The notes under the pieces: model-generated
Database searches by the model: none
What the model was told of the DNA's origin: nothing
What the model saw: only the letters and a program-made list of their open reading frames with translations
In this document: piece by piece, positions 23,943 through 32,057 of the stretch
Position numbering within the stretch: position 1 is the stretch's first letter
Layout of the letters: each line of letters begins with the position of its first letter
Assembly (NCBI GenBank): GCA_025458165.1
Contig: JALOTB010000074.1
Location: 1 to 38,896 of the forward strand
Direction of reading: 5' to 3'
Source: Chromatiaceae bacterium
Lineage (GTDB): Bacteria; Pseudomonadota; Gammaproteobacteria; Chromatiales; Chromatiaceae
DNA length: 38,896 bases
Program-made: the position numbers and the translations under genes

Positions 23943-24274
23943 GCTTCCCTCCGGGGGCGTTGGCGCCCTGGCATGGGAATGCCACGGTCCCGGGTGCGGG
24001 CCTCGCGGCTGCTCCTGAAGGTGTTTCGCTCTAAGAACGCCAACACGTCGGACAACCGGTACCGCACCGATCGGCCAATCTTGATGAACGGAAGCTCGCG
24101 GCCCTCGCGCCGCCAACTCTCCAGGGTCTTGCGTTTCTGCTCGATGCAGCTAGCCGTCGTGTCCTCGTCTAGGAGCACATGGGCCGGGTCGGTGCCCGCA
24201 TATCGCTGGAGCACAGCCGCCAGCGGGGGCATATCGGAAGGGGTGGGGGTGGACTCCACGGGGTGGTCCTCCAT
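23939..24274 (-). CDS. AlpA/excisionase-like helix-turn-helix protein
   Basis: A 111-residue protein whose second half carries the small winged-helix DNA-binding domain of the HTH_17/AlpA type: CIEQKRKTLESWRREGRELP, then FIKIGRSVRYRLSDVLAFLERNTF (about residues 44-86). Proteins of this kind act as excisionases or transcription activators of integrase genes in prophages and satellites. It is first in the replication/recombination operon and lies just downstream of an inverted repeat. The N-terminal 25 residues are a Pro/Thr-rich tail, so a later start is possible. Confidence 0.8.
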   Translation of the reverse strand: MEDHPVESTPTPSDMPPLAAVLQRYAGTDPAHVLLDEDTTASCIEQKRKTLESWRREGRELPFIKIGRSVRYRLSDVLAFLERNTFRSSREARTRDRGIPMPGRQRPRREA

Positions 24275-24334
24275 TGGCGCCCGGCGGAATTACTGGGCTT
24301 CGGGAGGATTATCGAGGAGCCCGAGGGGGTGCCC

Positions 24335-24375
24335 CGGGTAAGATTAAGAGAAAAATCCTGACGGAAAATTACCCG
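24335..24375. promoter_or_regulatory. Inverted repeat upstream of the HTH gene, possible operator
   Basis: CGGGTAA at 24335-24341 and TTACCCG at 24369-24375 form a perfect 7-bp inverted repeat separated by 27 AT-rich bases. It lies in the 116-base gap between the unknown gene at 24391 and the HTH gene, where the operon promoter should be. No clear -35/-10 pair was found, so the regulatory role is inferred. Confidence 0.4.
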
Positions 24376-24390
24376 CGCGTGGAGTTCTGG

Positions 24391-25302
24391 TCAGTCAGCC
24401 ACGCGTAGCTGTCTAACCGCGTCCTGCGCAAGCTGCTTGAGGCGATCCTTACCGAGCCGACGAACTTCGTATGTCGAGCTTAGCCAATCGAAAAGTTCGC
24501 GTAGCACCTTCTGGAAAGGAGTTTCGGCATCATCACCACGCGTAGTTGGGCGGTTACCCAGGTGGGTAACATAGGCATAGGCAACGCTGTAGATCAGCCG
24601 CGGGGTATCATCATCCTTGGGTTTTGTTACTGGCGTGCGGACCTCGACTTCTCCGGCTTCCGACAAGTCGAGGTCGAACTCTTCGATTTCATCCGAACAA
24701 CGCTGGTCTGACGCGGCTTGCGAGAAGTGGTACTCGATCGACTCTTTCGCGCGCTCGATGCCGTAGCGCAAGGCTTCCAGGCGCATGAGGAACCGGTAAC
24801 GCTCAGGCCCATGGGGAAAAACAACGCGGCCCGAGCCTCCTAGCGCTCGCTCGGAGATAACCTCGACTTTCGGATACTCGTCGCAAATCCCGTGCTGAAG
24901 AAGGAAGATGCTCGATCCGTGTTCAAGTTTGTCAATACAGTCGATGGGTAGCAAGTCCAGTTGTGAGAAAATCGCGTCCAGTTCGTTGGCAATTTTCGTC
25001 AGCGGCGTGGTGTAGTCCTTCTTAGTTGGCCAGGGCTTGTTATCTCTAGCGTTAGGTGGAGGAATCGTCCCGTATGGACCGCGTGGCCAGCGCCCGTGTT
25101 CGCGCAAAGAGAAAGAAACATAGCGAGAAACAGCGGCTTCGATCGCACTGATGAATTTCTTACAATCCTCCCGCAATACCGTTCGGCGACCTTCCTTTGC
25201 GACAGTCTCTACCGCTTTATTCAGCTTCTCGCGAACGTCTTTGGGGACTTTTGTGCGCCCGCCCCGTGGGAAACGAGTTTTCTTTTGAAGATCCCGCGGC
25301 AT
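24391..25302 (-). CDS. Unrecognised protein coupled to the integrase
   Basis: A 303-residue soluble protein of no family I recognise. It begins with a basic segment (MPRDLQKKTRFPRGGRTKVPK), has a helical middle with LTKIANELDAIFSQLDLLP (about 101-119), an acidic stretch (DEIEEFDLDLSEAGEVEV) and a helical end with TPFQKVLRELFDWLSSTYEVRRLGKDRLKQLAQ. There are no membrane segments or obvious catalytic motifs. Its ATG shares a base with the integrase stop (TGATG at 25300-25304), so it is translated with the integrase. Base composition is AT-richer than the integrase. Position beside the integrase suggests cargo, or a factor controlling integration; neither can be decided here. Confidence 0.75.
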   Translation of the reverse strand: MPRDLQKKTRFPRGGRTKVPKDVREKLNKAVETVAKEGRRTVLREDCKKFISAIEAAVSRYVSFSLREHGRWPRGPYGTIPPPNARDNKPWPTKKDYTTPLTKIANELDAIFSQLDLLPIDCIDKLEHGSSIFLLQHGICDEYPKVEVISERALGGSGRVVFPHGPERYRFLMRLEALRYGIERAKESIEYHFSQAASDQRCSDEIEEFDLDLSEAGEVEVRTPVTKPKDDDTPRLIYSVAYAYVTHLGNRPTTRGDDAETPFQKVLRELFDWLSSTYEVRRLGKDRLKQLAQDAVRQLRVAD

Positions 25303-26738
25303 CAGCAGACCTCCCCCAGCTGCCGCCCCGCCAGCTCAAACAGTAGCCGCCGCTTCTCGTCCTCCGGCAACGCCGCCAGCAGATCCTGCAGCCGGTTGTC
25401 CAGGTTCCGGGATGCCAGCAGCCCGGCGTCGCCGAGGATCGTGTCCTCCACGGCCTGGGAATAGTCCAGCAGCTCGTCCAGCCCTAGCCGGATGTAGCCC
25501 TCGGTCACTTCCTCGTGGCCCATATGGTTCAGCAGCCGCTTGACGGCCACGGCGGGCAGCCCCGCCCGGGTGGCCGCACTTGCCCACACCCGCCGCAGGT
25601 CGTGGGGGGTGATCCAGAGACCGGTGCGGGCCTGTAGCTCCAACTGGAGCTTGCGCGTGTTGTTCAGCGGCTGCCCTTGCACCCGACCGGGGAAAACCAG
25701 CTCCCCGGAGTAGTCACGCCGCAGCTCCCCCAGGATCTCCCCGACCCGTCGAGTAATCGGCCGCACCAGGGGCCGCCGGTTCTTGCTCGTGGTGTCGGGA
25801 ATGGTGATCGTGCCCATGCCCAGGTCCACCCGGGACCAAGGCAAGGTTGCCAGCTCGCTGAAGCGCAACCCGGTGAGCGCCAGCGCCTCCAGCAGCAGGC
25901 AGGACACCCGCCGCGCCTCCGTGGTGGCGTCCTGCCCGGGGACCTGACGAAGGACCGCGAACCAATCGGGCAGCCGCTTCTTCGGGATGATGCTCTCCTT
26001 GCGGGGGACGTTGTTCCAGCCGCGCTGCCCGGGGCCACGCTCGCGCTTGTTGAGGATGCCCACTGGGTTCGGTCCCAGGACCGCCTCCCCATTGCCCGTC
26101 CGCTGGTTGCTGCGTGCCCAGTTCCACACCAGCCGCAGCACGCGCATGTCCTGATCCGCCCGGGACCTGCTCTGCTCGCTGCGGGACTTGTGGATCTCGC
26201 GCACCCGCTGCGGGGTGAAGTGGGTCAGGGGCTTGTCCGCGACGGCCTTGAATGTCGTGCTCAGGCTCGCCCGGTACTTCCGCCGGGTGCCCTCCGCCAC
26301 GTCGGCCGCTGCCAAGAAGCCCTCCAGCGCCTGACGGTAGGTAAGCCCTCGCAGCTCGCGCACCTCCGCCGCCTTGCGCTGCTCCTCCTTCGGGTCTGTG
26401 CCCTCGTGGAGCTTCTTCAGCAGATCCTGCGCCGCTCGCCGCGCCGACTCCACGGTTAGGACCCGCCGATCGCCGAGCAGGCGGTTGAGCTTGCGCCCCT
26501 GCACTTTCTTGAGGAGATAAAAGCCCACGGCCGGATCGACAGTGGACGAACCGCCGCCGTCCCTGCGTAGCCTCACCCGCAAGTGCAGCCCCGGGACTGA
26601 GCCAGGGCCGCCTCGGTCCTGCGCCAGCGCCTCTCCGGTGGCGGGGATGGTGGCTGGCTGCGCGCGCCACCCGTCCAGGGTCTGCTTGACCCACTTATCT
26701 AGCTCGCGCTCGGTGAAGTTAAACTGAGGGGTAGCCAT
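25302..26738 (-). CDS. int: Tyrosine-type site-specific integrase
   Basis: A 478-residue tyrosine recombinase that would integrate the element into tRNA-Phe. The catalytic set is complete: Arg292 (LALTGLRFSELATL), Lys319 (TTSKNRRP), His379 and Arg382 (TPHDLRRVWA), His408 (LLNHMGHEE) and nucleophile Tyr415 (VTEGYIRLGL). The N-terminal part (about 1-115) is an arm-binding type domain and 130-230 is the core-binding domain. It is transcribed away from attR, which lies about 300 bases upstream. The intervening sequence carries GGGGAAC repeats likely to be its arm sites. Confidence 0.95.
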   Translation of the reverse strand: MATPQFNFTERELDKWVKQTLDGWRAQPATIPATGEALAQDRGGPGSVPGLHLRVRLRRDGGGSSTVDPAVGFYLLKKVQGRKLNRLLGDRRVLTVESARRAAQDLLKKLHEGTDPKEEQRKAAEVRELRGLTYRQALEGFLAAADVAEGTRRKYRASLSTTFKAVADKPLTHFTPQRVREIHKSRSEQSRSRADQDMRVLRLVWNWARSNQRTGNGEAVLGPNPVGILNKRERGPGQRGWNNVPRKESIIPKKRLPDWFAVLRQVPGQDATTEARRVSCLLLEALALTGLRFSELATLPWSRVDLGMGTITIPDTTSKNRRPLVRPITRRVGEILGELRRDYSGELVFPGRVQGQPLNNTRKLQLELQARTGLWITPHDLRRVWASAATRAGLPAVAVKRLLNHMGHEEVTEGYIRLGLDELLDYSQAVEDTILGDAGLLASRNLDNRLQDLLAALPEDEKRRLLFELAGRQLGEVC

Positions 26739-27041
26739 TACCGGACCTCCTACCTGGTCGGGTGGTGGTCAGGTTCCTCAGGGTGTTGGCCGCACCCTCC
26801 GGGGAACCGCTCTCGATCTCGGGGAACCCGTCCGTGGTCCTCATGCCCGCTTCAGCAGACCTCCCGTTAGGCCGGGGAACTCTGGGGGAACTTATGAGCC
26901 CGGTTCACGGCGGTCTCGCCGGGGATTCCCGGGGAAAAGAATAGCCCGAACAACCCGAGAAAAGCAAGCAATAACGGTATGTTACATGGACTCCCAGGAG
27001 TTGCCAGGGAATCACGGGGCTAGCGAGGGGTGAGCCTGAAA
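26739..27041. repeat. Integrase upstream region with GGGGAAC repeats (probable arm sites)
   Basis: About 300 bases between the integrase start and attR. GGGGAAC occurs at 26801, 26821, 26874 and 26885, in pairs spaced 20 and 11 bases. The block 26873-26893 is an exact copy of 5038-5058 at the other end. A related palindromic GGGGATTCCCGGGGAA lies at 26921-26936. The integrase promoter must also be here. No gene is seen. Confidence 0.6.
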
Positions 27042-27090
27042 AGGACTGAAAATCCTCGTGTCGGTGGTTCGATTCCGCCCCTGGGCACCA
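27042..27090 (+). repeat. attR: 49-bp direct repeat of tRNA-Phe 3' part
   Basis: Identical to 4946-4994 of the intact tRNA-Phe. It begins within the anticodon stem and runs through CCA. The sequence before it does not complete a tRNA, so it is a remnant and not a second functional gene. Confidence 0.95.
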
Positions 27091-27475
27091 GACTTCTCTT
27101 ACGACTCCACGCGTTGCAGAGCCTGGTGCCGCCTGCCTTTGCAGGGTAAGCGCGTCAACGCGACTCGATCGTGACACGACCTTATCCCACAGGGTGACGG
27201 CGGTCCGAAAACGCCGCTAGTTCCGGGCTACGCTGGCGACGGTATCCGAGAAGGTCCACCCTGCGTGCCACCACGGGAGGCAGGGCTTCCGGGACTAAGT
27301 CCGCAAGCGAGCCCTCGGCTCGTCCAGGATCCCCTTCGCCGACATTCCGCCAAGGACTGCGGGAATCCAGGGGCCAAGGAGGGCGACGGCCGCCGCCGTC
27401 CGACCACGCCCGATCTGGGAGTCGCAACTGCGTCTGGCGGGTGAACCCTGTCGCACGACTCAAGCCGCGGCCGGA
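27091..27475. other. Intergenic region right of the element
   Basis: About 385 bases of chromosomal sequence between attR and the glycosyltransferase stop. Frames here overlap each other and show no domain. It would have been the native flank downstream of tRNA-Phe before integration. No RNA gene or repeat is seen. Confidence 0.5.
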
Positions 27476-28699
27476 CTAGGGCCGTGCGGCATCGATCAGC
27501 AACCGCTCCCACCGCCCCAGCGCGGCACGTCGCGAGTAGCGCTCTTCGCAGAGACGGCGGGCATTGCGCCCCATGCGCTCGCGCAGCTCTTGGTCGTCAC
27601 GCAGTCGGCACACCGCCTCAGCGAGACCTGCGCCGTCTCCCTGAGCGACAGCGAGACCCACATCGGCCTCGGAGAGTAAGGCACCGATCTCACCCCGCGG
27701 GTCGCCGACGAAGACCGTCGGCCGCCCAGCAGCCGCGATACCGTAGAACTTGCTCGGGACGATCAGCCCCTCCACCTCGGGCCGCAGCACGACCAGGTGG
27801 GCATCCGCCGAGGCCAAGCTCTCGTTGAGCCGCTCCGCCGGCTGGTAGGGCTGGAACATCAGATTCGTAAGCCCTCGGCCTTTGGCCAGGGCGCGCAGCC
27901 GGTCCAGCGAGGCACCGCCGCCGATGAACAGCAAGACGACATCCGCCTGCGACGATAACAGCTCCGCCGCTGCCAGCACGGTGGCGTAGTCGTGCGCACA
28001 CCCCAGGTTGCCCGAATACCCCAGTACAAACCTCCGTCCAAGCCCCCACTCCGCGCGCAGGGGGCTCGCTTGGGACACCATCGGTCGGATCTGCTCGTCG
28101 TCCGACCAGTTCGGCACCACCGTCACGCGCGCCGGCCCGACCCCCAGCGCCAGCAGGCGGGCTTGCATCCGCTGCCCGATCGCCACGTTCATCGCCGCGC
28201 GCGCGAGCGAGCGGTCCCGCAGGCGAGCAAGCACGCCACCGACCGCGCCTTGCGCCAAGCGGATACCCAGGGCGGCGGCCACCTCCGGGAACAGGTCCTG
28301 CAACCAGTTAACCAATCGCGCCCGGCGCAGCCGCACCACCCACCCCGCCGGCACCGAGATCAGCGGCGGGTCCGTCTTCGCGATCAGGACATCTGCGGGA
28401 TGCACCAGCCGCAGCAAGCGGGCCGTAGCGGCCAGGTAGAAGGAGCCATAGTCCAGCGCCCGACCCACTAGCCCCGCTCGCCCAAAGCGCGTGGTGCGCA
28501 CCCGGTGCACCTCGACCCCGCGGATCGACTCCCACGCCGGCAGCTCCGCGGCGGGGTCGTCATAGCGCAACCGACTCGTCACGACATGAACCGAGTGCCC
28601 CTGCGAGGCCAGGAAAAAGGCCAGATCCGAGACCATCTGACTGGTGGCAGAATGGTCTGGGTGAAAGAATCGGTTAACGAACAAAAAGCGGCTTGTCAT
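27476..28699 (-). CDS. GT4-family glycosyltransferase (WbuB-like)
   Basis: A 407-residue GT-B fold enzyme expected to add a sugar from a nucleotide donor to a cell-surface glycan precursor. The N-terminal acceptor domain begins RFLFVNRFFHPDHSATSQMVSDLAFFLASQGHSV, typical of WbuB-like enzymes of O-antigen and exopolysaccharide loci. The donor domain has FVLGYSGNLGCAHDY (about 228-242), the VVLLFIGGG strand and EGLIVPSKFYGIAAAGRPTVFVGD, which covers the E-x7-E type region with Tyr in place of the second Glu. There is no membrane segment. The ATG at 28699 is one codon after a GTG. It diverges from the nucleotidyltransferase gene across 41 bases, so both promoters must be in or near that gap. Confidence 0.9.
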   Translation of the reverse strand: MTSRFLFVNRFFHPDHSATSQMVSDLAFFLASQGHSVHVVTSRLRYDDPAAELPAWESIRGVEVHRVRTTRFGRAGLVGRALDYGSFYLAATARLLRLVHPADVLIAKTDPPLISVPAGWVVRLRRARLVNWLQDLFPEVAAALGIRLAQGAVGGVLARLRDRSLARAAMNVAIGQRMQARLLALGVGPARVTVVPNWSDDEQIRPMVSQASPLRAEWGLGRRFVLGYSGNLGCAHDYATVLAAAELLSSQADVVLLFIGGGASLDRLRALAKGRGLTNLMFQPYQPAERLNESLASADAHLVVLRPEVEGLIVPSKFYGIAAAGRPTVFVGDPRGEIGALLSEADVGLAVAQGDGAGLAEAVCRLRDDQELRERMGRNARRLCEERYSRRAALGRWERLLIDAARP

Positions 28700-28740
28700 C
28701 ACGCAGCGGCAAGCAGGAAACCATCAGCCATCGCTGACAG

Positions 28741-29916
28741 ATGAAGACGAGAGCCACCGACCCGCCAGCACCCAACACCGAGCATTTGCTGGAGCTGACC
28801 GAGTGGGCTGCAAAACTGCTCGCCGACAACCCGCGCCCCTGGCCAGCAGCGGCCGCGGGCGTCGACCGACGGATCGCAAGAGATTTCTTTCGCGCTGAAG
28901 GCATCGGCCCCCTGTGCCATTACACCCTTCAGGCCACTGGCGCCCGGGAGCTGGTGCCACCGCCCGTCTGGGAGCTCCTGCGCCAGGAGCGTCAGGCGGC
29001 CACGGCCCTGGAGCTGTTGCGCGGCCATCGCGACGCACATGCGCTCCGCTGCCTGGGCGAGATTGGACTCAAGCCATTGGTACTCAAGGGCGCCGCCTAT
29101 GCAAGGACAATCTATCCCGAGCCCGACCTCCGGCCGCGCTGCGACACCGATCTGCTCTTTGCCGATCGTACCGCGGCCGAGGCGGCCTGCGCTCGCCTTG
29201 CGAGCGAAGGATACGAAACCGCCCCGAATATCGTCGAAGGCCGTTTCGTGAGCCGGCAAAAGACCTGCTTTCTGCCTACTGCCGGGGGACACGCGATCGA
29301 CCTCCATTGGGCCATCAGCAACAGCCACACATTCGTGCGGGCACTGCCCCAGATAGATCTCATCCGTGAGGCCGTGCCCCTACCCGCGCTCCACCCCGAT
29401 GCGGCGACCCTAGACCCAGTCCGCAGCCTGCTCTTCGCGTGCGTCCACTTATTCGGACACGAGCGGTACGGGCACTGGCCGCGCCTGCTTTGGCTCCACG
29501 ACATCTACCGTTTGAGCAAACAGCTCAGCGACGCCGACTGGGCGGACTTTCGCGACAAGGCGATACCCGGCCGCATCGCCGGAATCTGCCGACACGTCCT
29601 CGACCAAGCGGGCCAGTGGTTTCCGATATCCCCCGCGGCGGGTCTCCGAGCCGCCTTGATCGACGCTGAAGCGGACGAGGTCTTCCGCCCCGACCGACTG
29701 AAGAGCCATCTCCACTTCGCCTGGTACGACATGGTGGCGTTGGCCGACTGGGGGGAGCGGCGGCAGTGGATTCGCGAAACCCTGTTCCCTTCCGCCGAGT
29801 ACATGCGGAGCAAGTACGCAACGGCCCGCATAACCTGGCTGCCGCTGCTCTACCTCCGTCGCTCGGCGACCGGGCTAGCGAGACGGCTGGGACTCAAAAA
29901 CCCTTCGGGCCCCTGA
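28741..29916 (+). CDS. PF14907-type nucleotidyltransferase family protein
   Basis: A 391-residue protein of the uncharacterised nucleotidyltransferase family (NTP_transf_5). The core is IGLKPLVLKGAAYARTIYPEPDLRPRCDTDLLF (about 108-140), with the LKG loop and the Asp135-Thr-Asp137 metal-binding pair. An AIDLHWAISN segment and an R-LLWLHDIYRL helix follow. Such proteins are often found in exopolysaccharide loci near glycosyltransferases, in keeping with the divergent GT4 gene. The transferred nucleotide and target are unknown. The start is the first ATG, 41 bases from the divergent gene. Confidence 0.85.
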   Translation: MKTRATDPPAPNTEHLLELTEWAAKLLADNPRPWPAAAAGVDRRIARDFFRAEGIGPLCHYTLQATGARELVPPPVWELLRQERQAATALELLRGHRDAHALRCLGEIGLKPLVLKGAAYARTIYPEPDLRPRCDTDLLFADRTAAEAACARLASEGYETAPNIVEGRFVSRQKTCFLPTAGGHAIDLHWAISNSHTFVRALPQIDLIREAVPLPALHPDAATLDPVRSLLFACVHLFGHERYGHWPRLLWLHDIYRLSKQLSDADWADFRDKAIPGRIAGICRHVLDQAGQWFPISPAAGLRAALIDAEADEVFRPDRLKSHLHFAWYDMVALADWGERRQWIRETLFPSAEYMRSKYATARITWLPLLYLRRSATGLARRLGLKNPSGP

Positions 29917-30412
29917 GCCGACGTACCAGCACTCGCCCCGGCTTCACCCCCTACCGGGGTCCTACACCCCGTATCCTGAGGTATCCCTGCGCCGCCGGGC
30001 CCGAGACCCCCAGGGCATCGGCGATGGGCACCCCACGTCCCAGCCCGCGGCAGGTTTGGAAGGCGTGGTCATACCCCCGACCGGCATCACCGAAAGCCCC
30101 GGCCGCTCGAACAGCGTCACTGCCCGGCGCAGACGCCAGACCACCGAAGCCTGCGCCCCACCTCTGCTCGCCCGAGCCCCCCGGGACCCCCTTTCGCTCC
30201 CTGCCGCCCCGCGCGGATGGGCCGCCCCGGCACTCGGAAACATCCGAGTCGGGCACTTGGCTGCGACATCCGCCCTGAAGCACGGGCCCACAAGGCCCTG
30301 ACCCTTGCATTCGCTGCCGACCTTGGTCACAGTTCGCCGGCCTTGAAGCTCGACGTCTGTGGCCGCGCCGAGGGTCGAGGAACCAGTGACCAACCGCCAG
30401 GAGTGCTCTTCC
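29917..30412. other. Intergenic region before the lyase gene
   Basis: About 500 bases, very GC-rich. Frames on both strands yield Pro/Arg-rich translations with no domain. A CCCCGG/CCGGGG hairpin at 29936-29959 has no T-run. The promoter of the downstream lyase is presumably in the last 100 bases but is not recognisable. Confidence 0.45.
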
Positions 30413-31870
30413 ATGTCCACCTCCCCCGTCATCAAGCTCGCGAGCGGCGAGCAGATCCCCATCGAGCTGCACAAGGTCCGCATGGTGCAGAAGCTGCACC
30501 TTAAACCAGTCGAGGAGCGCCTGGAGGCGGTCAAGGCGGCGGGCTACAACTCGTTCCTGATGAGCACGCGGGACATCTTCCTCGACATGCTCACCGACAG
30601 CGGCACCAACGCGATGAGCGACCTGCAGGTGTCGTCGATGCTGCAGGCGGACGATGCGTACGCCGGCTCGCAGAGCTTCGATCGCGTCAAGCAGGCGGTG
30701 AAGGACGTGTTCGGCAAGGAATACTTCCTGCCGGTGCACCAGGGGCGCGCGGCCGAGCACGTGATCTTCCAGGCCTTCGTCTCGCCCGGGCACGTGGTGC
30801 CGATGAACTATCACTTCACCACCACCAAGGCGCACATCGAGCTGCCGGGCGGGAAGATCGACGAGATCTTCACGGAAGAAGGGCTCAAGGTGAAAAGCAC
30901 CTTCCCCTTCAAGGGCAACATCGATATCCAGAAGCTCCGTAACCTGATCGAGACGCACGGGGCGGACAAGATCCCCTTCGTGCGCATGGAGGCGTCGACC
31001 AACCTGATCGGTGGGCAGCCGTTCTCGGTCGAGAACATGCGCCAGGTGCGCGCGGTCTGTCAGCAGCACAACATCATGCTGTTGCTCGACGCCAGCTTGA
31101 TCGGCGAGAACGCCTATTTCGTCAAACAGCGCGAGGCAGAATTCAAGGACAGTTCGATCGGCGAGATCCTGCACACCCTGTGCGGGCTGGCGGACCTGAT
31201 CTACTTCTCCAGCCGCAAGGTCAGCTCCACCCGCGGCGGCGGCATCTGCACCAACGACGTGCGGCTGTTCGACCAGCTCAAGGACCTGGTGATCCTCTAC
31301 GAGGGCTTCCTCACCTACGGTGGGATGTCGGTGCGCGAGATCGAGGCAATGGCGGTCGGCCTGCGGGAGACCCAGGACGAGACGGTGATCGGCCAGTCGC
31401 CCGCCTTCATCAAGTACCTGGTCGAGACCCTGGACGCCCAGGGCGTACCGGTGGTGACCCCGCCGGGCGGGCTCGGCTGCCACGTCGACGCCGGCGGCTT
31501 CCTGCCGCACGTCCCGCAGACCGAGTACCCGGCCGGCGCCCTGGTGGCGGCCTACTACATCGCCTCCGGCGTGCGCGGGATGGAGCGCGGGACCATCTCC
31601 AGCGTGCGCGATGAGGCGGGCAATGACCTGCTGGCCGACGTCGAGCTGATGCGTCTCGCCATGCCGCGGCGAGTGTTCACACTCTCGCAGGTTAAGTACG
31701 CGGCCGACCGGCTGCTCTGGCTCTACAAGAACCGCGAGCTGGTGGGTGGGCTCAGGTTCGAATACGAGCCCAAGGTCCTGCGCTTCTTCCTCGGCCGCCT
31801 GGTGCCGACCAGCGACTGGCCGGAGCGCCTCGCCGCCAAGTTCCGCGCGGACTTCGGCGACAGCCTGTAG
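30413..31870 (+). CDS. Tyrosine phenol-lyase/tryptophanase-family PLP enzyme with altered active site
   Basis: A 485-residue beta-eliminating lyase of the aspartate aminotransferase fold. Similarity runs through LTDSGTNAMSD (60-70), DAYAGSQSF, HQGRAAEH (109-116), GGQPFSVENMR, ENAYFVKQREAEF and YEPKVLRFFLGRL. The PLP lysine is Lys269 in FSSRKVSS. Details lean to tyrosine phenol-lyase: SGTNAMSD, FTTT, GVRGMERG, and Phe rather than His in LRFF. But the conserved Arg of DATR/DSAR is Leu229 here (DASLIGENAYF), and the GKKDCLVNIGG loop reads SRKVSSTRGGG. Substrate preference is therefore uncertain, and automatic names such as tryptophanase may mislead. The ATG at 30413 follows AGGAG at nine bases. 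It is about 20-30 residues longer than the classical enzymes at the C-terminus. Confidence 0.85.
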   Translation: MSTSPVIKLASGEQIPIELHKVRMVQKLHLKPVEERLEAVKAAGYNSFLMSTRDIFLDMLTDSGTNAMSDLQVSSMLQADDAYAGSQSFDRVKQAVKDVFGKEYFLPVHQGRAAEHVIFQAFVSPGHVVPMNYHFTTTKAHIELPGGKIDEIFTEEGLKVKSTFPFKGNIDIQKLRNLIETHGADKIPFVRMEASTNLIGGQPFSVENMRQVRAVCQQHNIMLLLDASLIGENAYFVKQREAEFKDSSIGEILHTLCGLADLIYFSSRKVSSTRGGGICTNDVRLFDQLKDLVILYEGFLTYGGMSVREIEAMAVGLRETQDETVIGQSPAFIKYLVETLDAQGVPVVTPPGGLGCHVDAGGFLPHVPQTEYPAGALVAAYYIASGVRGMERGTISSVRDEAGNDLLADVELMRLAMPRRVFTLSQVKYAADRLLWLYKNRELVGGLRFEYEPKVLRFFLGRLVPTSDWPERLAAKFRADFGDSL

Positions 31871-32057
31871 GGATGCGCCGCGGGGAGCGCTGAGCCGATC
31901 GGCCTTTCCCCGCATCAGCCGTGACGCCAGGACCGGGCACCGCGCCCGGCCCCTGCCCCGCCAAGCCGTCGGCACCCGTCGCGATCCGCCGCGGCGGTTT
32001 CCCTCTCCATGGCCAGCAAGGTATAAACGGGGCTCCCCCCAAGCCGCTGGAGCCCCC

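Larger units (their letters stand above)
4995..27090. mobile_element. Integrated phage-satellite-like element in tRNA-Phe, carrying a defence block
   Basis: A 22.1-kb element between the two 49-bp repeats. It contains a tyrosine integrase (25302-26738), an AlpA-like HTH protein, a replication/recombination module (18039-24274), and a defence block with a PIN/ImmA pair, type I restriction-modification and extra cargo (5495-17491). Every recognised gene is on the minus strand. Structural, packaging and lysis genes of a complete phage are not seen, nor are conjugation genes. It is best described as a satellite-like or otherwise non-autonomous integrative element. The integrase lies at the attR end rather than beside the intact tRNA. 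Confidence 0.9.

Noticed and set aside
27042..27090. A second tRNA-Phe gene
   Set aside because: Only the 3' 49 bases are present; the upstream sequence cannot form the acceptor and D stems, so it is attR.
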